This document shows positions 51,583 through 59,130 of a stretch of DNA of 59,130 bases, one piece after another (the first letter of the stretch is position 1; every line of letters starts with the position of its first letter). The notes under the pieces were generated by a model. It was not told where the DNA came from. It was given only the letters and a program-made list of their open reading frames with translations, and did not search any database. The stretch comes from Epsilonproteobacteria bacterium (ex Lamellibrachia satsuma) (lineage in GTDB: Bacteria > Campylobacterota > Campylobacteria > Campylobacterales > Sulfurovaceae). The DNA lies in NCBI GenBank assembly GCA_003934925.1, contig JQIX01000061.1, forward strand, positions 1-59,130, written 5' to 3'. A program made the position numbers and the translations under genes.

Positions 51583-53223
51583 TTGATATTTGAAAATCAA
51601 TATATTCAAGAACGTATTAAAAAAGCTGAGCGCTTAAGAGAAGAGGGGATCAACCCTTACCCGGCCAACATTACAAACGGGATGCCTTCCTCACAATTCT
51701 TTGAGCATTTTGCTTATGTAAAAGAGCAAAGTGCCGAAGAGAAAAAAGATGAGAACCAGATCATTACGCTTACAGGACGCATCAAGTTCATACGTATCAT
51801 GGGAAAAGCCGCTTTTGCCAAGATAGAGGACAACGACGGCCTGGTACAGATCTATTACAACCGTGACGACCTCCCGGAAGGCTACTACAATAATGTGGCA
51901 AAGAAACTCTTTGAAGTGGGAGATCTCATTGAAGCAACCGGATTCCCGTTCGTGACACAGACAGGTGAACTCACACTGCATTGTAAAGACATCAAGATCG
52001 TTTCCAAAGCGATCATGCCGCTCCCAGAGAAATTCCACGGTCTGACAGACCATGAGATCCGCTACCGCCAGCGCTATCTTGACATGATCATGAACCCGGA
52101 GGTCAAACAAACCTTCATCATGCGTTCCAGGATCGTTTCGCTTATTAGACGTTTTTTTGAAGATCACAGCTTCCTGGAAGTAGAAACGCCGATGATGCAC
52201 CCCATCCCCGGCGGCGCCAATGCTAAGCCGTTCGTAACCCACCACAATGCACTGGGCGTGGACAGATATCTGCGTATTGCTCCGGAACTCTACCTCAAGC
52301 GTCTGACTGTAGGCGGTATGGAGGCGGTCTTTGAGATCAACCGTAACTTTAGAAATGAAGGAATGGATCAAACACACAATCCTGAATTCACTTCCATTGA
52401 GTTCTACTGGGCTTACCACAACTATCTTGACCTGATGCAACTGACCGAAGAACTCTTTGAGTATATCTTTGCACAGCTGCAACTCGACAAAACCATTACT
52501 TATGGAGAATATGAGATCAACTGCTCCACACCATTTGCAAAAGTACCCTTTGTAGAAGCACTGACCACGATCGGTAATGTACCTGCAGAGGTAGCGACCG
52601 ACAGGGAAAAAGCGATCGCCTATCTCAAAGAGCATGGTGTAGAAGTCAACCCAAACCTTACGTTGGGCTATCTGCAGGCAGAACTTTTCGATGAGTTCGT
52701 CGAAGGTGAACTGATCAACCCAACCTTCATTACCGATTACCCTATTGATATCTCGCCACTTTCAAGAAGAAGTGATGACAATCCTGACATTGCAGAGCGT
52801 TTTGAACTCTTCATGGCAGGAAAGGAGATTGCCAACGGATTTAATGAGCTTAACGACCCTATCGACCAGTTTGAGCGTTTCAAAGCACAGGCAGATGCCA
52901 AAGAAGCAACCGGTGATGAAGAGACTATGCATATGGACCTTGATTTTATCAGGGCACTTGGGCACGGTATGACACCAACTGCGGGAGAAGGGATCGGTAT
53001 CGACCGCCTCGTTATGATGCTGACAGACAAGCACTCCATTCGCGATGTGATCCTCTTCCCGGCAATGAAACCGGAAGCCGCTTTGGAAGAAAAACCAAAA
53101 AATGCCTGCAAAAAGTGTGGCAATACCAATGAAGAAAAACTCAAGCCTGCCAAAAAAGGCAAAGGATTCTTCTGTATCGATGCAGCGGCATGTAAAAAAA
53201 GAGAACAAGAAAACAAAAAGTAA
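51583..53223 (+). CDS. lysS: Lysyl-tRNA synthetase (class II) with a C-terminal Cys4 extension
   Basis: Charges tRNA-Lys. OB-fold anticodon-binding domain (about 50-145: [20 protein letters not shown]), class II motif 1 ([21 protein letters not shown]), motif 2 ([15 protein letters not shown]) and motif 3 ([13 protein letters not shown]). The standard protein ends near FPAMKPE at about 495; here about 45 residues follow with Cys509, Cys512, Cys531 and Cys537 (C-X2-C-X18-C-X5-C), a probable zinc ribbon. Start TTG 51583 has AGGAGA four bases before it. Confidence 0.92.
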   Translation: MIFENQYIQERIKKAERLREEGINPYPANITNGMPSSQFFEHFAYVKEQSAEEKKDENQIITLTGRIKFIRIMGKAAFAKIEDNDGLVQIYYNRDDLPEGYYNNVAKKLFEVGDLIEATGFPFVTQTGELTLHCKDIKIVSKAIMPLPEKFHGLTDHEIRYRQRYLDMIMNPEVKQTFIMRSRIVSLIRRFFEDHSFLEVETPMMHPIPGGANAKPFVTHHNALGVDRYLRIAPELYLKRLTVGGMEAVFEINRNFRNEGMDQTHNPEFTSIEFYWAYHNYLDLMQLTEELFEYIFAQLQLDKTITYGEYEINCSTPFAKVPFVEALTTIGNVPAEVATDREKAIAYLKEHGVEVNPNLTLGYLQAELFDEFVEGELINPTFITDYPIDISPLSRRSDDNPDIAERFELFMAGKEIANGFNELNDPIDQFERFKAQADAKEATGDEETMHMDLDFIRALGHGMTPTAGEGIGIDRLVMMLTDKHSIRDVILFPAMKPEAALEEKPKNACKKCGNTNEEKLKPAKKGKGFFCIDAAACKKREQENKK

Positions 53224-53265
53224 AAATAGGATATAAATCCAACAATAAACCTATAAAGGAAACCT

Positions 53266-54516
53266 ATGAGTTATGCAATAGAAACTTTTGACCCGGAAAT
53301 TTTTCAAGCCATTGAAAATGAACTGGAAAGAGAAACGAATCACCTTGAAATGATCGCCAGTGAGAACTTTACCATTCCTGCTGTAATGGAAGCAATGGGA
53401 TCTGTTTTTACAAACAAGTATGCCGAAGGGTATCCACATAAAAGATATTACGGCGGATGTGAATATGCTGATGTCGTCGAGCAGCTTGCCATTGACAGGG
53501 CCTGTGAATTGTTCAACTGCAACTATGCCAATGTACAGCCCCATTCAGGAAGCCAGGCGAACGGTGCTGTTTATGCCGCGCTCATCAAAGCAGGAGACAA
53601 GATCCTGGGAATGGATCTCAGCCATGGAGGACACCTTACACATGGCTCAAAACCCAGTTTCTCAGGGAAGAATTACCACAGCTTTACCTATGGCGTCGAG
53701 CTTGACGGCCGAATCAACTATGACAAAGTAATGGATATCGCAAAGATCACACAGCCGAACATCATCGTATGTGGTGCCTCAGCCTATGCCAGAGAGATCG
53801 ACTTCAAGAAATTTAGAGAGATCGCAGATGCAGTAGGTGCTATTCTTTTTGCAGACATCGCCCACATTGCCGGTCTGGTATGTGCAGGTGAACATCCCAG
53901 CCCATTCCCTTATGCAGATGTCGTAACCACAACAACACATAAAACACTTGCAGGTCCTCGTGGCGGTATGATCATGACCAATGACGAAAATATTGCAAAG
54001 AAGATCAATTCTGCTATCTTCCCGGGACTTCAGGGAGGACCGCTTGTTCATGTGATCGCAGCCAAAGCTGTAGGTTTCAAACACAACCTCTCTGATGCAT
54101 GGAAGGTCTATGCGAAGCAGGTTAAAGCAAATGCTGCCGTATTAGCTGATGTACTAATGAAAAGAGGTTATGACGTAGTCTCAGACGGAACTGATAATCA
54201 TTTAGTATTGGTTTCATTTCTAAACAGAGATTTCTCCGGTAAAGATGCTGATGCGGCGCTTGGGGCAGCAGGGATCACAGTAAACAAAAATACTGTACCG
54301 GGTGAGACAAGAAGCCCATTCGTTACTTCCGGTGTACGTATCGGTTCTCCAGCCCTTACCAGCAGAGGAATGAAAGAGAAAGAGTTCGAGATCATCGCGA
54401 ACAAGATTGCTGATGTACTTGACAATATCAATGATGAGGATCTTCATGCAAAGATCAAAGAAGAGATGAAAGCACTCGCACAAGATTTCATCATTTATGA
54501 CAAACCGATATATTAA
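53266..54516 (+). CDS. glyA: Serine hydroxymethyltransferase
   Basis: A PLP enzyme that interconverts serine and glycine with tetrahydrofolate. The PLP lysine is Lys226 in [45 protein letters not shown] and [11 protein letters not shown] are family hallmarks. The 416-residue length is typical. It gives glycine, which ThiO uses in thiamine synthesis, and one-carbon units. AAAGGAAA precedes ATG 53266. Confidence 0.96.
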   Translation: MSYAIETFDPEIFQAIENELERETNHLEMIASENFTIPAVMEAMGSVFTNKYAEGYPHKRYYGGCEYADVVEQLAIDRACELFNCNYANVQPHSGSQANGAVYAALIKAGDKILGMDLSHGGHLTHGSKPSFSGKNYHSFTYGVELDGRINYDKVMDIAKITQPNIIVCGASAYAREIDFKKFREIADAVGAILFADIAHIAGLVCAGEHPSPFPYADVVTTTTHKTLAGPRGGMIMTNDENIAKKINSAIFPGLQGGPLVHVIAAKAVGFKHNLSDAWKVYAKQVKANAAVLADVLMKRGYDVVSDGTDNHLVLVSFLNRDFSGKDADAALGAAGITVNKNTVPGETRSPFVTSGVRIGSPALTSRGMKEKEFEIIANKIADVLDNINDEDLHAKIKEEMKALAQDFIIYDKPIY

Positions 54517-54518
54517 GG

Positions 54519-54547
54519 GCTCAAGATAAAAGTCTTTGATCTTGAGC
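54519..54547 (+). promoter_or_regulatory. Hairpin covering the start of the gene after glyA
   Basis: GCTCAAGAT pairs perfectly with ATCTTGAGC (54539-54547), with extra AAAG/CTTT complementarity inside. It begins three bases after the glyA stop and covers the probable start region and ribosome site of the next gene. No T-run follows. Confidence 0.55.
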
Positions 54548-55020
54548 TGTTCGATAGCCATTATTATATTAAAAGAAATGCGATCGTTGAGAAAATAGCG
54601 TTCAACAATCGTACTTTCTATGCCAAATTTGAACGTATAGACGAACCACTTACACCACTTTTACTCAAACAACATCTTAACAGACAATATACTATCGCCG
54701 TACCCCTGCTCAAAGACGGGCGTACCAATTATCTGGTGCTTGAGTATAAAGGTGAAGAATATATGAGATTTTATCATTTGGCCAAACATCTATTTAAAAC
54801 ACTGGGTATCACTGCATACCAAATATATCAGGGAAAATATGATGAAACGATCCAGATCTTTATTGAAGTTTCTTCTTTGTCGCTTCAGGAAGCGGATACA
54901 AAACTTCTTGAGATATCAAATGCCTTAAAAGAAAAGCTTACAAAAAAGTGGAAATGCCTGCCTTCTTCTTCTTTACCCGATGACTATAATATAGTTACGC
55001 TCCCTTATAAAGCAATATGA
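54526..55020 (+). CDS. DUF1882-type protein with a non-standard start codon
   Basis: Recalled from Campylobacterota directly after glyA (Cj0403-like). Frame continues from the glyA stop to 55020: KVFDLELFDSHYYIKRN...TFYAKFERIDEP...VPLLKDGRTNYLVLEYKGEEYM. From the stop (54514) to GTG 54736 there is no ATG, GTG or TTG, yet the N-terminal 70 codons are obviously protein-like. I place the start at ATA 54526 because AAGGG lies six bases upstream; CTG 54547 is an alternative. Function unknown. About 164 residues. Confidence 0.65.
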   Translation: MKVFDLELFDSHYYIKRNAIVEKIAFNNRTFYAKFERIDEPLTPLLLKQHLNRQYTIAVPLLKDGRTNYLVLEYKGEEYMRFYHLAKHLFKTLGITAYQIYQGKYDETIQIFIEVSSLSLQEADTKLLEISNALKEKLTKKWKCLPSSSLPDDYNIVTLPYKAI

Positions 55021-56330
55021 ACTGTTGTCCCCTTGTCTAAAGCAGAGATGATCTTCATTTCTCCACCATGGAGTTCTACACTGTTCTTAACGATGGATAG
55101 CCCTAAACCAAACCCTTTGATCTTTTTATTCCTTGATTCATCGACTCTGTAAAATCTATCTGTTATTTTTGATAATTTCTCTTTTGGAATACCTATGCCT
55201 TCATCCTTGATGATAAAATGAATTCTGTCATCTCTATAGAGCGAGATGGTGATATTTTTATTCTCTGGCGTATATTTGATCGCATTATCAATAAGATTTG
55301 AAAAGATCGTGCTTAAAAGTAGTGGATTTGCTTTTGTAACGATATGTTCAAGTTTTTCTATTTTAAGATTTAAATGTTTTGTTTTTAATGGCATATTATA
55401 TTTTTCAATTGTATTTAGTACAATGGCATCAAGTTGACACTGTTCAAAAGTCTGTTTGATATTTTCTTTAGAGTATTTTGTAAGAAGTAGCAGATTTTCT
55501 ACGATCTTCTCTATCTGATCGGCTTCATAAGAGATAGTTCGCATGCTTTTTATATATGCATCCGGTTCACGGAGTTTTCGTAATGTTATCTCTATTTCAC
55601 CTTTGATGACGGTCAACGGTGTTTTCAACTCATGCGAGACATCGCTGTTAAAGCGGTTCAGGTTGTTTACACCCTCTTTGAGTCTGACGATCATGTCATT
55701 AAATGCCTCAACAAGTGATTTGATCTCATCCTCTGTATCCGGAAGTGTAATAGTGTCTGAAAAGTTGTTGACGCTAATCTTATTTGCTGTCTGAGTAATG
55801 CGTTTGACAGGTACCAGGATCTTATCGATCAATTTACTTCCTAAAAACAGCAAGATTAAAAGAAGTATAGGTATGAATGCTAAAAGTGTATCTACAATAT
55901 CTTCGATCGTATTATTGATCTCATGGGTTGTGACGATCAGTTTTCCGTTAAAAGGTTTTGAAAATGCCAGTACATAGACCCCTTTGAGGTATTGTTCAGA
56001 CTTAAGCATTACAAAGTGGTCATTGTAGTGTATATAAGATTCAGGATTCTTCAGATGAAAGTTTCTGCTTTGCCGGATAAGCTTGCCTTCCTTGAATACT
56101 GCCGCTTCATAATCTTGTACTGATTCTTTTTGCAAAACCTGATCTAAGGACTCTCCTGCACTTATTTTATCTTCTATTTGAATGGTCTGTTTATAAAGTT
56201 GGGTTTGTATTTTTAATGTGATGCTTTGTTCGAGTACATAATAAAAAGCGAAACTAAAAAGTATTAATATTACAGCACTTATACCACCGAACCAAAACAG
56301 TACCCTGTTCTTTAAGCTATTAGCTTTCAA
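55005..56330 (-). CDS. Sensor histidine kinase of a two-component pair
   Basis: A 441-residue membrane kinase. Helices at about 10-33 and 147-165 bracket a periplasmic sensor loop of about 110 residues; a HAMP domain follows (LIDKILVPVKRITQTANKIS), then H-box FNSDVSHELKTPLTVIKGE (His233), N-box FSNLIDNAIKYTPENK, G1 IIKDEGIGI and G2 GFGLGLSIVKN. TTG start 56330 overlaps the regulator stop by 11 bases. Its end overlaps the convergent DUF1882 gene by 16 bases. Confidence 0.92.
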   Translation of the reverse strand: MKANSLKNRVLFWFGGISAVILILFSFAFYYVLEQSITLKIQTQLYKQTIQIEDKISAGESLDQVLQKESVQDYEAAVFKEGKLIRQSRNFHLKNPESYIHYNDHFVMLKSEQYLKGVYVLAFSKPFNGKLIVTTHEINNTIEDIVDTLLAFIPILLLILLFLGSKLIDKILVPVKRITQTANKISVNNFSDTITLPDTEDEIKSLVEAFNDMIVRLKEGVNNLNRFNSDVSHELKTPLTVIKGEIEITLRKLREPDAYIKSMRTISYEADQIEKIVENLLLLTKYSKENIKQTFEQCQLDAIVLNTIEKYNMPLKTKHLNLKIEKLEHIVTKANPLLLSTIFSNLIDNAIKYTPENKNITISLYRDDRIHFIIKDEGIGIPKEKLSKITDRFYRVDESRNKKIKGFGLGLSIVKNSVELHGGEMKIISALDKGTTVHIAL

Positions 56331-56976
56331 TTTTATACCCCAGACCTCTAAAACTTTTTATCAGCTCTTTGCCTATTTTTTTTCTAAGATGATAGATCAT
56401 TACTTGAATGACATTGCTGTTGACGGCTGTATCATTGCTCCAAAGATGCTCTTCTATCATGGCATTGGTTACCATATTGTTTTTATGTTTGACAAGAAAG
56501 AGTAAAAGTTCAAATTCTTTTTGGCTTAAAAAGATTGCTTTACCATCTTTTTGAACCGTTTTTGCATCAAGATCAAGCGTAATATTTTGAATACTCACGG
56601 TATTGCTGCCCTCCATAGCACTTCTTCTATAGAGTGCCCCTACTCTTGCCAGCAGCTCTTCATATACAAAAGGTTTAGACAAATAATCATCTGCACCCGC
56701 TGTCAGAGCAGCTACTTTATCTTCTGTTTCACCCTTTGCCGTAAGCATGATAATCGGTGTTTTTATGTGCTTTTTGCGTAAATTCTGTAAGATTTCCAGC
56801 CCATTTTTTTCAGGCAGCATCCAGTCGAGGACAATGATGTCATAAGCGTTCGTACTTGCCATATACTCACCCTCTTCTCCATCCATGCTGCTCTCCACAA
56901 GATGCCCGTCTTCACTGAATCCTCTTGTTAAAAAGGAAAGGATATGCACATCATCTTCTACAATTAAAATTTTCAT
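56320..56976 (-). CDS. OmpR-family response regulator
   Basis: 218 residues: receiver domain with acidic pair EDD, phosphoacceptor Asp51 (IIVLDWMLPEKNG), Lys in DDYLSKPFVYEELLAR, then a winged-helix DNA-binding domain (LSQKEFELLLFLVKHKNNMVT, VMIYHLRKKIGKELIKSFRGLGYKI). It is cognate to the overlapping kinase. It lies 37 bases downstream of the LTA-synthase-family gene on the same strand, so it may be in its transcript and could control it. Confidence 0.93.
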   Translation of the reverse strand: MKILIVEDDVHILSFLTRGFSEDGHLVESSMDGEEGEYMASTNAYDIIVLDWMLPEKNGLEILQNLRKKHIKTPIIMLTAKGETEDKVAALTAGADDYLSKPFVYEELLARVGALYRRSAMEGSNTVSIQNITLDLDAKTVQKDGKAIFLSQKEFELLLFLVKHKNNMVTNAMIEEHLWSNDTAVNSNVIQVMIYHLRKKIGKELIKSFRGLGYKIES

Positions 56977-57013
56977 AACATAATTATATAGTGTGAAGAT
57001 GAAATATTGATAC

Positions 57014-58933
57014 TTACTGTCTTAACAAATTATGCTTATAAAGGTAACTTGCACTCTGATAGTAGCTAACAGTATTATTTATGTCTCTTTCTGATGGTTT
57101 TTCTTCGGTATATGTCACACTGTAGAGTGTCTGCTTCTTCACTTTGTAATTCTGTACTGTTTTGTCTGGGGAAAGCACTGTCAGCGTATTGTTTCTGAAA
57201 AGTCCCAGCTTTTGATAATTACCTATAAATGCCCGTTCCTGATGATCTGCCCTTAAGATATCATCTCCGTAAAACTTGGCCTCATAGCTCTGTCCGAGAA
57301 TTCCTAAAAGCGTAGGAACAATATCGACCTGCGAAGCGAGTTTGCTGACAACCTTTGGCTGAATGATCTTTGGTGCATAAATGAAAAGTGGTATTTTGTA
57401 ACGCCATACCGGCAGGGCCGTTTTCCCGGCACTTCCACCGTTGTGGTCTGCAACAACCACAAAGATAGTATTGTCAAACCACGGCTTCTTAGATGCCTCT
57501 TTAAAAAATTTGTCAATGGCATAATCAGTGTATTTTACCCCGCCACTGCGTCCAGTATGGGAAGGGATATCGATCTTTCCATCGGGGTAAGTGTAGGGTC
57601 TGTGATTAGATGTGGTCATTACAAAGCTGAAAAAAGGTTTCTGTTTAGCAAAAGATTTGTCTGCCTCTTTACTGACTTTATTCAACAAGTCCTCATCACA
57701 CACACCCCATACATTGGAAAATGTCACTTCCTCATCTTTAAAATCAAATCTGTCCACCACTTCAAAGCCATTGTTGGAGAAGAAGTAATTCATATTGTCA
57801 AAATAGCCGTGACCAGCATAGATAAATTTATTTTCATAGCCCAATTTTTGAAAGATAAACCCTGCAGAGTTCATATTCTGGCAATCAGGCCTTTTAACAA
57901 TACTTCTGCCCGGTGTCGGAGGTAGAGAGAGTGTGACCGCTTCCATTCCCCTGACCGTTCTTGTGCCAGTGGCATACAGATTATTGAAAAAGAGTGATTT
58001 TTTTGCCAATTTATCCAGGTGAGGGGTCAATCCTCTTTTATCACCGAATGCTCCCAAATATTCGGCACTGAGACTCTCCACCATGATCAGTACAATATTA
58101 TAGTGCTGTGCCGGTCCGTCATTTTTGACCACTTTGCTGATGTCGTGGATATCGTTTGTTTTGAAAGCTGCATTCTTCCTTTTCAGAAGCACATGCAATC
58201 GCTTGAACACACTAGTCTCATCCAGTGTTTTATAAAATTCGTCATAGTCCAGCTCATTATGTCTGAAGGCACTGAAAAGCGAATACAAACCGTTCTTTGC
58301 CAACTCTTGATCGAATTTGTTGGGACAGTTCTCGGTCAGAGTCTGTTTGTCCAAAAAAATAAAGAAGAGCAAAGGCAGTGCAAGATAGATGCTCCCTATC
58401 TTTAAGCGTTTTGCAAATGGCATATCACAGTTGAAGGCTTCACAGTGAAAACTGGTCTTTTTATGATTATAGTAAAATATGATGATTGTTATTATAAATA
58501 TAATCCCTAGAAGAAGTGGTATAGGATAAGATTCTAAAATATTATGCACAACTTCATGGGTATAGACCAGATAATCCACTGCAATAAAGTTAAAACGTTT
58601 GCCGAACTCTTCCCAGAAAAAATATTCACTGAAACCGTTAAACACCACCGTATAGATCACACCAAAATAGATAAGTAAACTAATGATCTTGTGAAATGTT
58701 GTATTAAAGATCCTACGGGGCACCACTATGAGATAAATGATAAAAACAATGAGATAATAGGATACTGCTACAAAGTCATAGAATATACCTATGGAAAAAA
58801 CTTTTAGCAATTCCATTATACTCATGTCTACCTGATCATATGTTACTGTAAGCAATATAATCCTTGTGATAAAACTCACAACAATAAAAATACCAATAAA
58901 ATTGGCGGCAAATTTAAATCTTCCTGTATTCAT
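57014..58933 (-). CDS. LTA-synthase-family sulfatase-fold membrane enzyme
   Basis: A 639-residue protein with five N-terminal helices (to about residue 195) and a periplasmic alkaline-phosphatase/sulfatase domain. Metal and catalytic motifs: IVLIMVESLSAEYLG (Glu286), ATGTRTVRGMEAV with Thr326 as probable nucleophile, FSFVMTTSNHRPYTYP and VVVADHNGG. In Gram-positives the family polymerises lipoteichoic acid; Gram-negative members add phosphoglycerol or phosphoethanolamine to envelope sugars or lipids. Substrate here is unknown; the following two-component system suggests regulated envelope modification. Confidence 0.87.
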   Translation of the reverse strand: MNTGRFKFAANFIGIFIVVSFITRIILLTVTYDQVDMSIMELLKVFSIGIFYDFVAVSYYLIVFIIYLIVVPRRIFNTTFHKIISLLIYFGVIYTVVFNGFSEYFFWEEFGKRFNFIAVDYLVYTHEVVHNILESYPIPLLLGIIFIITIIIFYYNHKKTSFHCEAFNCDMPFAKRLKIGSIYLALPLLFFIFLDKQTLTENCPNKFDQELAKNGLYSLFSAFRHNELDYDEFYKTLDETSVFKRLHVLLKRKNAAFKTNDIHDISKVVKNDGPAQHYNIVLIMVESLSAEYLGAFGDKRGLTPHLDKLAKKSLFFNNLYATGTRTVRGMEAVTLSLPPTPGRSIVKRPDCQNMNSAGFIFQKLGYENKFIYAGHGYFDNMNYFFSNNGFEVVDRFDFKDEEVTFSNVWGVCDEDLLNKVSKEADKSFAKQKPFFSFVMTTSNHRPYTYPDGKIDIPSHTGRSGGVKYTDYAIDKFFKEASKKPWFDNTIFVVVADHNGGSAGKTALPVWRYKIPLFIYAPKIIQPKVVSKLASQVDIVPTLLGILGQSYEAKFYGDDILRADHQERAFIGNYQKLGLFRNNTLTVLSPDKTVQNYKVKKQTLYSVTYTEEKPSERDINNTVSYYQSASYLYKHNLLRQ

Positions 58934-59130
58934 TTAGATAATATCCTTATTAATTTGCTGCTATTATATAGTCAACCCTGAAAAACCCACTTTCAACTAA
59001 ATTGACTATTCTATACCATCTATTCTACCACAATCTTAAAAGTATCAGATAAAGGTCAGCATATTTTCCTCTCTGATCTCTCTCAATTTGTGTCAATAAA
59101 TATATAACAAGTGCTATTCTAAGCATAAAA
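58934..59130. other. A/T-rich spacer at the right edge
   Basis: 197 bases without open frame of note. It should contain the promoter for the LTA-synthase-family gene (minus-strand TATAAT-like sequences near 58964); nothing else recognised. Confidence 0.4.

Overview
The window looks like chromosome of a chemolithoautotrophic member of the Campylobacterota, closest in gene content to Sulfurovum or its relatives (inference from content; no database search was possible). The pointers are an ATP-citrate lyase pair (reductive TCA cycle), the futalosine menaquinone enzyme MqnE, a fused IspDF, an HP1021/Cj1608-type orphan response regulator next to ispDF, the order gatC / cvpA-fur-lysS-glyA-DUF1882 that I recall from Campylobacter, and low-GC DNA. 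Apart from repeats it reads as ordinary dense chromosome: no phage, insertion sequence, CRISPR array or complete RNA gene was found.

Layout. 1-489: a consensus sigma70 promoter with boxB/boxA-like leader facing off the left edge (probably an rRNA operon), a 134-bp inverted-repeat element and the acl terminator. 490-3636: aclB-aclA. 3780-7004: a membrane protein, trpG/pabA, a purine phosphoribosyltransferase and mqnE. 7040-11327: a GlnD-like uridylyltransferase and glmS. 11369-24064: a thiamine region, all on the minus strand, with two TPP riboswitches. One leads a salvage operon (TonB-dependent receptor interrupted by an in-frame TAG, YkoF-like binding protein, ThiB, ThiP, ThiQ, small-molecule kinase). 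The other leads the biosynthetic operon thiC-thiO-thiS-thiG-thiE-thiD, whose spacers hold hairpins and heptanucleotide repeats. 24173-29927: two small proteins, mrp, then ispDF, the HP1021-type regulator, a degenerate ATP-sulfurylase-like protein and pgpA. 29920-33348: an HExxH membrane protein, a DUF3482-type GTPase and a DUF2868 membrane protein, overlapping one another. 33453-34751: malic enzyme.

34989-44836: a respiratory complex iron-sulfur molybdoenzyme cluster (four-cluster Fe-S subunit, NrfD-type membrane subunit, 1117-residue Tat-exported catalytic subunit, TorD-like chaperone, polyferredoxin, two unknown proteins) with an outer-membrane porin and an orphan sensor kinase upstream. 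45913-48526: a redox group (tandem thioredoxin-fold protein, DapE, rhodanese, ferredoxin-thioredoxin-reductase-like protein). 48615-55020, plus strand: gatC, an ArsC/Spx-like protein, pilT, cvpA, fur, lysS (with an unusual C-terminal Cys4 tail), glyA and a DUF1882 gene that has no ATG/GTG/TTG start. 55005-58933: a sensor kinase/response regulator pair and an LTA-synthase-family alkaline-phosphatase-fold enzyme.

Working together: Acl supplies acetyl-CoA in autotrophy, and malic enzyme connects pyruvate and malate. Pyruvate-related enzymes need TPP, and the duplicated riboswitch control would let the cell choose between thiamine uptake and synthesis. MqnE feeds the menaquinone pool that the NrfD-type molybdoenzyme probably uses. 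The most unusual signals are the amber codon in the riboswitch-controlled receptor, a dispersed palindromic repeat that has entered the ferredoxin reading frame and encodes RHPELVSRS, the heptamer array that encodes the end of ThiC, the non-standard start (inside a hairpin) of the gene after glyA, and the molybdoenzyme cluster of unknown substrate.
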